DNA from: an uncultured Clostridia bacterium | GTDB lineage: Bacteria > Bacillota > Clostridia > Christensenellales > Borkfalkiaceae | Direction of reading: 5' to 3' | NCBI GenBank assembly: GCA_947589285.1 | Contig: CANPZV010000004.1 | Span: 1 to 64,000, forward strand | Length of the DNA: 64,000 bases | Shown: positions 18,450-29,086 of the stretch, piece by piece | Layout of the letters: the number at the start of each line of letters is the position of its first letter | How positions within the stretch are numbered: position 1 is the stretch's first letter | Program-made: the position numbers and the translations under genes | The notes under the pieces: model-generated | What the model was told of the DNA's origin: nothing | The model's database searches: none | Seen by the model: only the letters and a program-made list of their open reading frames with translations

Positions 18450-18734
18450 ATGAACATCAAACCATTATTCGACAAGGTCGTCGTCGAGGCGGTCTCCGTC
18501 GAAGAAAAGACAAAGAGCGGATTCATCCTTCCCTCTTCGGCACAGGAAAAGCCGCAGACGTGCATCGTCGTTGCGGTCGGCCCCGGCGGGATCGTGGACG
18601 GGAAAGAGACGGTCATGCAGGTGAAAGTCGGCGACAAAGTCCTCTGCTCCAAGTACGCAGGCTCGGACTTCAAGGTGGACGGCAGGGAATTCACCATCAT
18701 CAAGCAGAGCGACATTTTGGCGATCGTCGAATAA
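18450..18734 (+). CDS. groES: Co-chaperonin GroES
   Basis: MNIKPLFDKVVVEAVSVEEKTKSGFILP..VKVGDKVLCSKYAG. Confidence 0.97.
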   Translation: MNIKPLFDKVVVEAVSVEEKTKSGFILPSSAQEKPQTCIVVAVGPGGIVDGKETVMQVKVGDKVLCSKYAGSDFKVDGREFTIIKQSDILAIVE

Positions 18735-18766
18735 GACGGAAAAATCAGAATCAAAAAAGGAGATAA

Positions 18767-20400
<1,634 letters not shown>

Positions 20401-20401
<1 letters not shown>

Positions 20402-20468
20402 TACGGAATAGCGCGGAAGGACCGCCGGCCGAACGTCGCGCATAACCTTCCGCCACGGTCCGTATTCC
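20401..20468 (+). other. Structured intergenic stem-loop 3' of groEL
   Basis: Inverted repeats atacgga/tccgtat (20401-20407/20459-20465) and cggaagg/ccttccg (20414-20420/20446-20452). Confidence 0.5.
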
Positions 20469-20489
20469 ATGACCAACAGAGGTGAAAGT

Positions 20490-20747
20490 ATGGCAAGTGA
20501 ATTTACAAGGCAAGAGAAGGCGATCATAGCTCGGGCGATAGAGCTTAGCGAGGGCGATTACGAAATGCGCCGCAACTACTTCAAGGAGGTATTGCATCGT
20601 CTCTACTCTTACCGCAACGACCATCATTCCGCAAGATTGGTGTATGCGATCGGTTCCAATCTGGTGCTTGACGAAAGCGACATCATTGATTTTGTCACCG
20701 ACATCTGGGGCATATCCGAGGATCGCTTCCACAGCATGATCTGGTGA
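20490..20747 (+). CDS. Small conserved-looking protein of unknown function (85 aa)
   Basis: ORF with SD gaggtg upstream of ATG; MASEFTRQEKAIIARAIELSEGDYEMRRNYFKEVLHRLYSY. Confidence 0.7.
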   Translation: MASEFTRQEKAIIARAIELSEGDYEMRRNYFKEVLHRLYSYRNDHHSARLVYAIGSNLVLDESDIIDFVTDIWGISEDRFHSMIW

Positions 20748-20798
20748 CCGGATCATTTCCTCGCATTAGTTGGGCATACACAGAGGTCTAAAACAAAA

Positions 20799-20833
20799 TT
20801 AAGCGGTTTGGCTGTTAGCCAAGCCGCTTTTCC
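20799..20833 (+). terminator. Terminator of the small ORF / groESL region
   Basis: aagcggtttggct-gtt-agccaagccgcttttt-like hairpin. Confidence 0.75.
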
Positions 20834-20840
20834 TCATAAG

Positions 20841-20863
20841 AAAACCGCCGCGGAGCGCGGCGG
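20841..20863 (-). terminator. ftsZ terminator
   Basis: minus strand CCGCCGCG-CTC-CGCGGCGGTTTTC. Confidence 0.7.
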
Positions 20864-20871
20864 ATGATCGT

Positions 20872-22182
20872 TTATTGAGGTTTCTTCTTCCCGAGAAGGT
20901 ACTGAAGGAACGGAGGAACGTCTGCCTCCCCTCCCTGCGGTGCCTCTTCCGGCTCGGGGCGGGACGGTGCGGGTGCAGGCGCAGGCGCGGGAGCGGGTTC
21001 AGGGGCAGGGGCAGGAGCGGGTGCGGGCGCAGGGACGGGAGCGGGACTTACCGTCCCCGTCTGCTGTGCAGCCGTTGCGGGCTTCACCGTATCCGTCCCG
21101 AAGGAGGGCTTGATGGGGTCGTCGCGGCGGAGGGCCGCCTCCGCAAAGGCGTTGTGCGCAGGTTCCTTGGTCTGGAATCCCGTCGCGATGACGGTGACCT
21201 GTACCTCGTCCTCCATATTTTCGTCGATGCACGCGCCGAAGATGATGTTTGCCGAATAATCCACCACGCTCTGCACGAGGCTGGCGGCAGTCTGCGTCTC
21301 GTCGATCGTGAGGTCGTTGCCGCCCGTGATGTTGATGAGAACGCCCGTCGCGCCTTCGATCGTCGTCTCAAGCAGGGGCGAATTGACGGCAAGGCGCACG
21401 GCCGTGACGATCCTGTTCTCCCCCTTGGAGACACCCACGCCCATGTGCGCGAGACCCTTGTCCTTGAGGATGGCCTTGACGTCCGCAAAGTCGAGGTTGA
21501 TGATCGACGGCGTGACGATGACGTCCGCGATGCCGCGGATGCCCTGCTTCAACACGTCGTCCGCGACGCGGAGCGCGTCCGTAAAGGAGACGTTCTTGGG
21601 AACAATGTCGAGGATCTTATCGTTGGGAATGATGACGATGGTATCGACGTTCTTTTTGAGTTCCTCGATGCCCCGCCTTGCATTGTCCATTCTGTGTTTG
21701 CCCTCAAAGGAGAAGGGTTCGGTGACGACGGCGACGGTGAGGATCCTCCTGTCGCGGGCGAGCTTCGCAATGACGGGAGCCGCGCCTGTGCCCGTGCCGC
21801 CCCCCATGCCCGCGGTGATGAAGAGAAGGTCGGTGTCCTCGATCGCGTGAATGATCTCGTCCTTGTCCTCTTCCGCGGCATTCTTGCCCTGTTCGGGATC
21901 TGCGCCCGCGCCGAGGCCCTTTGTCAGGGTCTTGCCGATCTGAATGCGGGTGGCCGCCTTATTGCACGCGAGGATCTGCGCGTCGGTATTGACGGCGATA
22001 TACTCCGCGCTCGTGATGCCTGCGTCGATCATGCGGTTGACGGCGTTATTGCCCGCACCGCCGACGCCGATGACGCGGATCTTCGCCCTGCCGTCCGCTC
22101 TCGGGAGGGAGGGTACCTCCTCATGGCTCTCGGCAACGTCCCGTTCGCCTGTATCGTCTGTATAGTATTGATCCAAAAACAT
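20872..22182 (-). CDS. ftsZ: Cell division protein FtsZ
   Basis: IRVIGVGGAGNNAVNRMIDAGI, GGGTGTGAAPVIA; C-terminal peptide DVPPFLQYLLGKKK. Confidence 0.97.
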   Translation of the reverse strand: MFLDQYYTDDTGERDVAESHEEVPSLPRADGRAKIRVIGVGGAGNNAVNRMIDAGITSAEYIAVNTDAQILACNKAATRIQIGKTLTKGLGAGADPEQGKNAAEEDKDEIIHAIEDTDLLFITAGMGGGTGTGAAPVIAKLARDRRILTVAVVTEPFSFEGKHRMDNARRGIEELKKNVDTIVIIPNDKILDIVPKNVSFTDALRVADDVLKQGIRGIADVIVTPSIINLDFADVKAILKDKGLAHMGVGVSKGENRIVTAVRLAVNSPLLETTIEGATGVLINITGGNDLTIDETQTAASLVQSVVDYSANIIFGACIDENMEDEVQVTVIATGFQTKEPAHNAFAEAALRRDDPIKPSFGTDTVKPATAAQQTGTVSPAPVPAPAPAPAPAPEPAPAPAPAPAPSRPEPEEAPQGGEADVPPFLQYLLGKKKPQ

Positions 22183-22184
22183 TT

Positions 22185-23327
22185 TTAACCTCCGAATAGA
22201 TGATAGAAGAAGCCGCCTTGGGCATTGTCGTCACAGGCCATATCGACGAGGGAAATGAAGGAACTCATCGACGGCTTGTCGTAATAGGGCAGATTGGGTG
22301 TAATGTACTCGCAAACGCGGTCAACGCGTTTGCTCACATGTTCGAGCGCGCCGCGGATGTCGCAGATGCCCTCCCCCGTCACATAGATGGGCTTGTAGTC
22401 CAGCTCCCGCCCCTGCATGTTTTCCATGAAGGAACCGACGATCTCGCACACGGCGTCCAGCCCGTCCTTGACGGCGGAGACGAGAACATCGAGGTCGATC
22501 TCATACGTCCCCTTTGCGTTCATGAATTCCGCCTTGCCCGCATTGCTCCGCGTGTACAGATTGGTCTTGGGGAGGAGCGAGGAGGCGACGTCGTAAGGGA
22601 CGGACAGGGCCTTCATGAGTTCCGCGACGATCTGCGTCCTTCCGACGGGGGCCGTCGTCTGCTTCAGGATGGCGTTGCCCTGCATGAGCATCACGGTCGA
22701 AGAATTGTCGCCGACGTCGAGGAGGAAGGCATATTCGTCTCTCGTCTCCGACGGAATGAGGTAGCACGCCATCGCGAGCGTGGACGGGAGAAATTTGAGC
22801 GTGATCCCCGTCCCCTCGAAGATCCTCTCCATGAGATCTGTAAAGTACTTTGTGCAATAGAAGTAAGAGACAAGGCCTTTGAGGGAGGACGACATGATGC
22901 CGACGGGGTCGATGACCACACGCTTGTCCGACGTCGTGAAGATGGCGCAACTCGCCCGCAGGAACGTCATCTCGGCAAATTCCTGCCTGCCGCTTTCGTA
23001 GAGCGCGTCAATATCGCCCGCGGCGATCCTCTTCTGCTTGGGGAAACCCGTGACAGGCTCGTCGAGCAAGACTTTGAGAAATTCCCCGGGGACGCCGATG
23101 TAGAGACGGCGTATCTTCATGTTGGAGACCCTTTCGACCTCTCTCAAAGTGTTGACGGCAAGCTCGGAAAGCTCCCTTTCGTTGAAAAATCTGCCGTCGG
23201 CATACCCTCCGTAGGACACGCTCTTCATTGCCGTGAACACGAAGGTATTGTTGACGCTCCTTTCCCCCACAAGCATGGTGATCTTAGAGGAGCGAATGTC
23301 CATGACAGCTACGCTTTTGCGACCCAT
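22185..23327 (-). CDS. ftsA: FtsA-like cell division ATPase
   Basis: VAVMDIRSSKITMLVGE; AFLLDVGDNSSTVMLMQGNAILKQTTAPVG; directly upstream of ftsZ. Confidence 0.8.
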   Translation of the reverse strand: MGRKSVAVMDIRSSKITMLVGERSVNNTFVFTAMKSVSYGGYADGRFFNERELSELAVNTLREVERVSNMKIRRLYIGVPGEFLKVLLDEPVTGFPKQKRIAAGDIDALYESGRQEFAEMTFLRASCAIFTTSDKRVVIDPVGIMSSSLKGLVSYFYCTKYFTDLMERIFEGTGITLKFLPSTLAMACYLIPSETRDEYAFLLDVGDNSSTVMLMQGNAILKQTTAPVGRTQIVAELMKALSVPYDVASSLLPKTNLYTRSNAGKAEFMNAKGTYEIDLDVLVSAVKDGLDAVCEIVGSFMENMQGRELDYKPIYVTGEGICDIRGALEHVSKRVDRVCEYITPNLPYYDKPSMSSFISLVDMACDDNAQGGFFYHLFGG

Positions 23328-23363
23328 GTTCCGTCCTTTTCCGATGTTTGATTTTGTTTTAGT

Positions 23364-23392
23364 ATTATATCATATCGTTCCTATCCTGTCAA
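23364..23392 (-). promoter_or_regulatory. Promoter of ftsA-ftsZ
   Basis: TTGACA-17 bp-TATAAT on minus strand. Confidence 0.8.
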
Positions 23393-23423
23393 GAATTTGA
23401 GCCTTTTTTTCGCACATAAAACA

Positions 23424-23448
23424 AAAAAGCGTCCCGAAAGGACGCTTT
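23424..23448 (-). terminator. Terminator between ftsQ and ftsA
   Basis: aaaaagcgtcc-cgaa-aggacgcttt hairpin. Confidence 0.65.
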
Positions 23449-23463
23449 CCCCTCCCGCGCGTT

Positions 23464-24240
23464 TCAGTTGCGGGAAACGTCATAATCGACCAATATTTTT
23501 CCGTCCGCGCCGACGACGGTGATACAGCCAGAAAGCCTCTCCCCGTCGCTCCGCGCAAGATACCCGTATTGCTCATCCGAAAGGGCAGACAGAGCCTTCT
23601 CCTCCGCCATGTCGCACGGGGTGACGATCTCGATCCTGACGCCCTCCCTCATCTGGATGAGGAAAGTATCGGACACAAGCCCCGGGTGGTAGGTGACGGA
23701 GACAACGTTCGCCCGCACCTCCCCCAAGAGTTCGGCAAACACGCCGTACATGGAGAGGAGGGCCGAAAATTTCTCGTCCTCGACCCGTTCCCCCTGCACC
23801 AGAGAGAAGGAGAAGCCCGAAAGGAGCAGATTCTCACCGCCCTTGCGGTTTGTTAAGCTGTCTTTGTTATAGAGGTAAGTCCCATCGTCGGAGAGGACGG
23901 CATAGCCGCGCTCCGTGAGGACGGCGAACGCCTCGTCCCGTTCGGAGACGGAGACTTCGAGCGTGGAGGGATACTTCTTTGCGATCTTGTCTGCCTTCAT
24001 GCAGGGATAGGCGGCGAAGATCGCGGAGACCTCCTCCTCGTCCAAAAATACCGTGCTTTTCCCGACGAACCGATCGAGTTTTTCCTTGATCTCGGCGGCT
24101 TCCCTCTCCCCCTCCGCAGAGGCGACGGAAAACTCCGCCTTCACGACATTGACCGTAAAGACGGCATTGAGGCCCGCCGCAACGACTGCGGCGAGCAACA
24201 AGAAGGACACGAGCGTCGTAAGAAAAACTCTCTTTTTCAT
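23464..24240 (-). CDS. ftsQ: FtsQ/DivIB-like POTRA protein
   Basis: N-term TM, FVGKSTVFLDEEEVSAIFAAYPCMKADKIAKKYPSTLEVSVSERDEAFAVL; synteny. Confidence 0.75.
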   Translation of the reverse strand: MKKRVFLTTLVSFLLLAAVVAAGLNAVFTVNVVKAEFSVASAEGEREAAEIKEKLDRFVGKSTVFLDEEEVSAIFAAYPCMKADKIAKKYPSTLEVSVSERDEAFAVLTERGYAVLSDDGTYLYNKDSLTNRKGGENLLLSGFSFSLVQGERVEDEKFSALLSMYGVFAELLGEVRANVVSVTYHPGLVSDTFLIQMREGVRIEIVTPCDMAEEKALSALSDEQYGYLARSDGERLSGCITVVGADGKILVDYDVSRN

Positions 24241-24259
24241 TGGTATCTCCCCGTCGGGT

Positions 24260-25516
24260 TCAGACGCGGACCCGCTTGATCTCTGCCCCGAGGGACTTCA
24301 ATTTCCCCTCGAGATCGGTATAACCCCTGTCGATATGCGAAAGATCGGACACTTCGGAGACGCCCTCCGCGCCGAGAGCCGCCAGAACGAGAGCCGCGCC
24401 GCCGCGCAGGTCCCCCGCCGTGACGGACGCCCCGTGCAGGCCGCTGACGCCGCGCACGAACGCATTCCGTCCCCTGACTTCGATATCCGCCCCCATCCTC
24501 TGAAGTTCGGGGACATATTTGAAGCGGGTCTCGAAGAGGTTTTCGACGATGAGTGCGCCGCCCTCGCAGACGGCATTGAGTGCTGTCATCTGCGCCTGAA
24601 GGTCCGTCGGGAACCCCGGGAAGGGCATCGTCTCGATCCTGCGGTTGCATTTAAGCCTTCCGTAACTCGACAGTCTTATTTTATCATTTTTTGTATGGAT
24701 CTTGCAACCGTTTTCACGCAATTTATGTAAAAGCATTCCCAAATTTTCCGCCGAGACCCCCGAAACTTCGATCTCCCCCCCGCAGATAGCGCAGGCGATG
24801 AGGAAAGTTCCCGCCTCGATGCGGTCCTTGACGGGCGTATATGTAATGCCGTTCAGGGTCGGGACGCCCTCGATCTCAACGACGTCCGTCCCTGCGCCGC
24901 GGATCTTCGCCCCCATGCCGCACAGAAAATTTTGCAGATCGACGATCTCAGGCTCCTTGGCCGCGCCTCCGATGACCGTCCTCCCCTCCGCCTTCACGCC
25001 CGCGAGCATGATGTTTTCGGTCGCGCCGACGCTCGGGAAGTCGAGAACGATCTCCGCACCCGTGAGCCTGTCGCATTCGCAGTAGATGTAGCCATCCCGC
25101 TCGGAGATGCTGACGCCGAGACGCTTCAAGGCGTTTAAGTGCAGGTCGATGGGACGAAGCCCAATGTCGCACCCCCCGGGGTAGGCGATGACGGCGCGGT
25201 GAAAGCGGGACAAAAGGGAGCCGAGCATAAAGACGGACGAACGGAGTTCCTTTGTGAGCTTGGAGGACAGAATGTGGCTGTGGGCGTCCGAGCTGTCGAT
25301 AACGACGTCCCCGCCGTCGAATTTTACGCTCGCACCGAGTTCTTTCAGGATCTGCGCCATACAGGAAACGTCTGCGATCTCGGGCGTCTCCCTGATCGTC
25401 ACTTGTTTATCGGTCAACACAGACGCCGCAAAGAGCGGCAGAACGGCGTTTTTGGCAGACTGCGCCATGACGCTGCCGTAGAGCCGCCGTCCCCCGTCTA
25501 TGATATATTTATCCAT
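24260..25516 (-). CDS. murA: UDP-N-acetylglucosamine 1-carboxyvinyltransferase
   Basis: AKNAVLPLFAASVLTDKQVTI; PGGCDIGLRPIDLHL; FPTDLQAQMTAL. Confidence 0.95.
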   Translation of the reverse strand: MDKYIIDGGRRLYGSVMAQSAKNAVLPLFAASVLTDKQVTIRETPEIADVSCMAQILKELGASVKFDGGDVVIDSSDAHSHILSSKLTKELRSSVFMLGSLLSRFHRAVIAYPGGCDIGLRPIDLHLNALKRLGVSISERDGYIYCECDRLTGAEIVLDFPSVGATENIMLAGVKAEGRTVIGGAAKEPEIVDLQNFLCGMGAKIRGAGTDVVEIEGVPTLNGITYTPVKDRIEAGTFLIACAICGGEIEVSGVSAENLGMLLHKLRENGCKIHTKNDKIRLSSYGRLKCNRRIETMPFPGFPTDLQAQMTALNAVCEGGALIVENLFETRFKYVPELQRMGADIEVRGRNAFVRGVSGLHGASVTAGDLRGGAALVLAALGAEGVSEVSDLSHIDRGYTDLEGKLKSLGAEIKRVRV

Positions 25517-25578
25517 GGTTATCTCCTCATGTATTTCTGAAACGCGAAGAAAGGCCCTTTTCCGCGGGGCTTCGCGCT

Positions 25579-26715
25579 TTATCTGTATATTTTATGAGGA
25601 GGGTCCCGATCGGTGTGCTTTGACGCGCCGTACACGATCCCCATTCCCGTCATGGTGACGATGAGAGAGGTATTTCCCGCCGAAATGAGCGGAAGGGGCA
25701 GACCCGTCGGGGGAATGGTCCCGCTCACGACGAGCGCGTTGAGTGCCGACTGCACCGCAAATGCGAGCGTGATCCCCGAGACGAGCATATAGCCGTAGAG
25801 ATCTTTGCACCCCCGCGCGATGCGGAATCCCCGCCATACGACGAACCCGATGAGCGCGAAGAGCAACAAAACGCCGAGAAAACCCGTCTCCTCCGCGATG
25901 ACCGAGAGAATGAAGTCGCTCTCCGCAAAGGGCAGGAAGCGGTATTTTTGCCTCGAACGGAAGAGGCCGACCCCGAAAAATCCCCCGTTCCCGAGCGCGT
26001 AGAGGGATTGGATGAGCTGGTACCCTTCCCCGCGCGGCGACGCCCACGGATCAAGGTAGGCCGAGAGGCGTTTCAGGCGGTACGGCTCGGCGATGATGAG
26101 GGCGGGAACGGCAATGAGGACGGGAATGCAGATGCAGAGGAGCGTTTTCCAACTCGCGCCGCTCAAAAAGACCATGCCGATCATGATCGCCCCCACGCAC
26201 ATCGTGACGGACATGTTCGGTTCGAGCATGATGAGGACGCAGACAGAGATCCCCGCGAGCAGGACGGGAAGGACGCCCTTGAGGCTGCGCATGCGTGCGG
26301 GATCCTTGGAAAAATAGGCCGCGGTGAACATGACAAAGCCGTACTTGGCGATCTCCGAGGGCTGGATCGTGAAGGAGCCGAAGCCGATCCACCGCGTCGC
26401 GCCGTAGTTGCTCTTCCCAAGCCCCGGCACAAAGACGAGGGCGAGGAGGACGAGGGAGAGAATGAGCGCGGGGATCCCCGCCTTTTGCAGTTTTTCGTAG
26501 GGCAGAAAGGAGACGGCGACCATGCAGACGAGGCCGATGACGAACCCGACGAGCTGTTTTTTGAAGAAAAAGAACTTGTCGCCGTATTGGACTTCGGCAT
26601 TGTAGGAGCTTGCCGAATAGACAAAGACAAGCCCGAGCGCGGCGAGAAGGACCACCGCGAAGAGAAAGAGGAGGTCTCCCCTCCTCCCGTCATGCGAATT
26701 ACTCGTCCTCTCCAC
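25579..26715 (-). CDS. ftsW: SEDS peptidoglycan polymerase FtsW
   Basis: ATRWIGFGSFTIQPSEIAKYG; GLPLPLISAGNTSLI. Confidence 0.92.
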   Translation of the reverse strand: MERTSNSHDGRRGDLLFLFAVVLLAALGLVFVYSASSYNAEVQYGDKFFFFKKQLVGFVIGLVCMVAVSFLPYEKLQKAGIPALILSLVLLALVFVPGLGKSNYGATRWIGFGSFTIQPSEIAKYGFVMFTAAYFSKDPARMRSLKGVLPVLLAGISVCVLIMLEPNMSVTMCVGAIMIGMVFLSGASWKTLLCICIPVLIAVPALIIAEPYRLKRLSAYLDPWASPRGEGYQLIQSLYALGNGGFFGVGLFRSRQKYRFLPFAESDFILSVIAEETGFLGVLLLFALIGFVVWRGFRIARGCKDLYGYMLVSGITLAFAVQSALNALVVSGTIPPTGLPLPLISAGNTSLIVTMTGMGIVYGASKHTDRDPPHKIYR

Positions 26716-28096
26716 TGTGGTCCTCCGCTTTGTCGAATGGCGGCCGCGCCTCCTGCCTGAACATCTCCATCAGCTCGCAGAAGCGTTTCCCCCGCTCCTC
26801 GTAGCTTGCAAAGGCGTCGAAGCTCGCAGAGGCGGGAGACAGGAGTACGTTCTGCCCCCGTTCGGCGATGAGATAGGCGACGCGGACGGCGAGATCGAAG
26901 GGACGGCACAGCGTGACGGCCGTATACCCCGCTTTGAGGGCGGCACCCAAGATGCGGAAAGCGTTTTCGCCGTAGATGACGGCATGGACGACGCCCGAAC
27001 TCTTCAGTGCCTCGAAAAGGGGTTCATAGGAATATCCCTTGTCCTTGCCGCCGAGGAGAAGGACGCTCTCCCCCCTGACGCTGCGGACGGCCTTGATCGC
27101 AGAATCCACATTGGTCGCCTTGCTGTCGTCGATAAAGATGACGCCGTTGACCTCTCCCACCTTTTCGATGCGGTGTTTGACCCCGCGGAAGGTCTTGAAG
27201 ACCGTCTCGATCGCCCCATTCCCGACGCCCATGAGGCGGGCGGCCGCGAGCGCGGCGAGGGCGTTGGCGCGGTTGTGTTCCCCGTCGAGAGCAAGCTCCT
27301 CCACGGGAAAAAGCCTCTCCCCGAACCAACAAAAGCTCCCGTCCTGTATGTACGCACCGTCCACCCGTTCGCGCAGGGAGAACCAGACGACTTTCGCCTT
27401 TGTCTTTTCGGCAAAGGTGCGGACGATGGGATCGTCGTGATTGAGGACGGCATACTCGCTCTCCGCCGAATTTTTGAGCAGGCGGGACTTCAAGTAGATG
27501 TAGTTCTCCATGTTGTAGTGGCGGTTGAGGTGATCCTCCGTCACATTGAGGACGACCGCAACATGGGGCCTCATGGAATAGAGCGTTTCAAGCTGGAAAG
27601 AGGAGATCTCGGCGATCGCGACGCCGTCCTCCCCCAGCTCATTGAGGCAGGACGTGATCGGACGCCCCACGTTCCCGCAGGCGACGCCGTTTTTGCCCGC
27701 GGCCTTGAAGATGCTCTCGATGAGGGAAACCGTCGTCGTCTTTCCGTTCGTCCCTGTCACCGCGATGCAGGGGCAGTGCAGATTGAGTGCGCCGAGTTCG
27801 GCCTCCCCGATGATGCGCTTGCCCGCGCGCTTGAAGGAGACGGGCAGAGGATGGTCCACGGGGATCCCGGGGGAAAGCACGAGGACGTCGCAACGATCGG
27901 TGACGTCGGGCAGATCCTCCTTTTTGACGTTGAAACAGCCGATACCTTGGAGCCGCTCCACCGCGGCGCGGACGCTCGAATCGTCCACGTCGTCATAGAC
28001 ATACACCTTCGCGCCCCGCGAGACCAAAAATTCGCTCGCCGAGATCCCCGAGCGGGAAAGTCCCGCCACCAAAAATACTTGCTGGGAATAAAGCAT
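26699..28096 (-). CDS. murD: UDP-N-acetylmuramoylalanine-D-glutamate ligase
   Basis: VTGTNGKTTTVSLI; EISSFQLETL; FIDDSKATNVDSAIKAV. Confidence 0.96.
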   Translation of the reverse strand: MLYSQQVFLVAGLSRSGISASEFLVSRGAKVYVYDDVDDSSVRAAVERLQGIGCFNVKKEDLPDVTDRCDVLVLSPGIPVDHPLPVSFKRAGKRIIGEAELGALNLHCPCIAVTGTNGKTTTVSLIESIFKAAGKNGVACGNVGRPITSCLNELGEDGVAIAEISSFQLETLYSMRPHVAVVLNVTEDHLNRHYNMENYIYLKSRLLKNSAESEYAVLNHDDPIVRTFAEKTKAKVVWFSLRERVDGAYIQDGSFCWFGERLFPVEELALDGEHNRANALAALAAARLMGVGNGAIETVFKTFRGVKHRIEKVGEVNGVIFIDDSKATNVDSAIKAVRSVRGESVLLLGGKDKGYSYEPLFEALKSSGVVHAVIYGENAFRILGAALKAGYTAVTLCRPFDLAVRVAYLIAERGQNVLLSPASASFDAFASYEERGKRFCELMEMFRQEARPPFDKAEDHSGEDE

Positions 28097-28135
28097 TCAG
28101 TTCTCCTTCTCTCCGCGGCTTGGCCCGCGCAAGAG

Positions 28136-29086
28136 TCAGGCATACGGAAGAAGGAGGGTCAGCCCAAGTACCGCCGTCAGGATCGCATAGCAATAGGAGA
28201 TCTTCGCCTCCGAATATCCCTTTTCCTGAAAATGGTGGTGAATGGGTGCCATCAGAAATACCCGTCTGCCTGTCCGCTTATAGTGTATGACCTGTATGAT
28301 GACGGATATGCTTGAAAGGACAAACACAAACCCCGCAAAAGGCACGGACAGGGCGTTTCCCGAAAAGAGCGCGACGCTCGCCGCAAATCCCCCGAGGGCG
28401 AGGGAACCCGTGTCCCCCATAAAGACGCTCGCCCGCGAGACATTAAAGACGAGGTATGCCGCGAGCGCACCCGTGAGACAGAAGCAAAGCACGGACATGG
28501 TACCCCCATTTTGCACGAGGAGGAGCGCGCCGAGGCAGGCGAAGAAGAACGCGCAGGACGATCCCGCAAGTCCGTCCAGCCCGTCTGTGAGGTTGACGCT
28601 GTTGACGGTTGCGAGAAAGACGAGGACGCCGAGCGGCAGCATCCACCACCCGATATCGACGGTGAGTTTTGTGTAGGGAAGGCAGAGGACGGTGAGGCCG
28701 CTCCTACACGCATAGACGCTTGCGATCAGGGCGACCGCAAGCTGAAACAGCACCTTTTGATAGGGCCGCAGTCCCAAATTTTTGCCGCGGAGCTTCTTCA
28801 AAAGATCGTCGAGGAAGCCGACGAGCATATACCCCGCCCCGACGGCGATACTCACCGCAAAGGGCCTGTCCGAGACGCCGCAAAGAAGCATGGCGACGAC
28901 GCACGCGGCGAGGATGAACCCAAGCCCTCCCATCGTCGGCGTTCCGCCCTTGTCCTTGTGTTCCTTGACGTATTCGAGGATATTCTGCCCCGCTTTCAGT
29001 TTTTTGAGGAGAGGGATCTCGGCGGCGCACAGGAGCAGGGAGAGCGCGAAGGATAGAAGCAGGGCGAGCAAAATCGTTTTAAGCAT
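28136..29086 (-). CDS. mraY: Phospho-N-acetylmuramoyl-pentapeptide-transferase
   Basis: KDKGGTPTMGGLGFI; NLTDGLDGLAG; MGDTGSLALGG; MAPIHHHFQEKGYSEAKI. Confidence 0.97.
   Translation of the reverse strand: MLKTILLALLLSFALSLLLCAAEIPLLKKLKAGQNILEYVKEHKDKGGTPTMGGLGFILAACVVAMLLCGVSDRPFAVSIAVGAGYMLVGFLDDLLKKLRGKNLGLRPYQKVLFQLAVALIASVYACRSGLTVLCLPYTKLTVDIGWWMLPLGVLVFLATVNSVNLTDGLDGLAGSSCAFFFACLGALLLVQNGGTMSVLCFCLTGALAAYLVFNVSRASVFMGDTGSLALGGFAASVALFSGNALSVPFAGFVFVLSSISVIIQVIHYKRTGRRVFLMAPIHHHFQEKGYSEAKISYCYAILTAVLGLTLLLPYA

Noticed and set aside
20940-21050. Short-period repeat in ftsZ (gcaggcgcaggcgcggg...) as a CRISPR or satellite
   Set aside because: It is the coding sequence of the PAPAPA FtsZ linker
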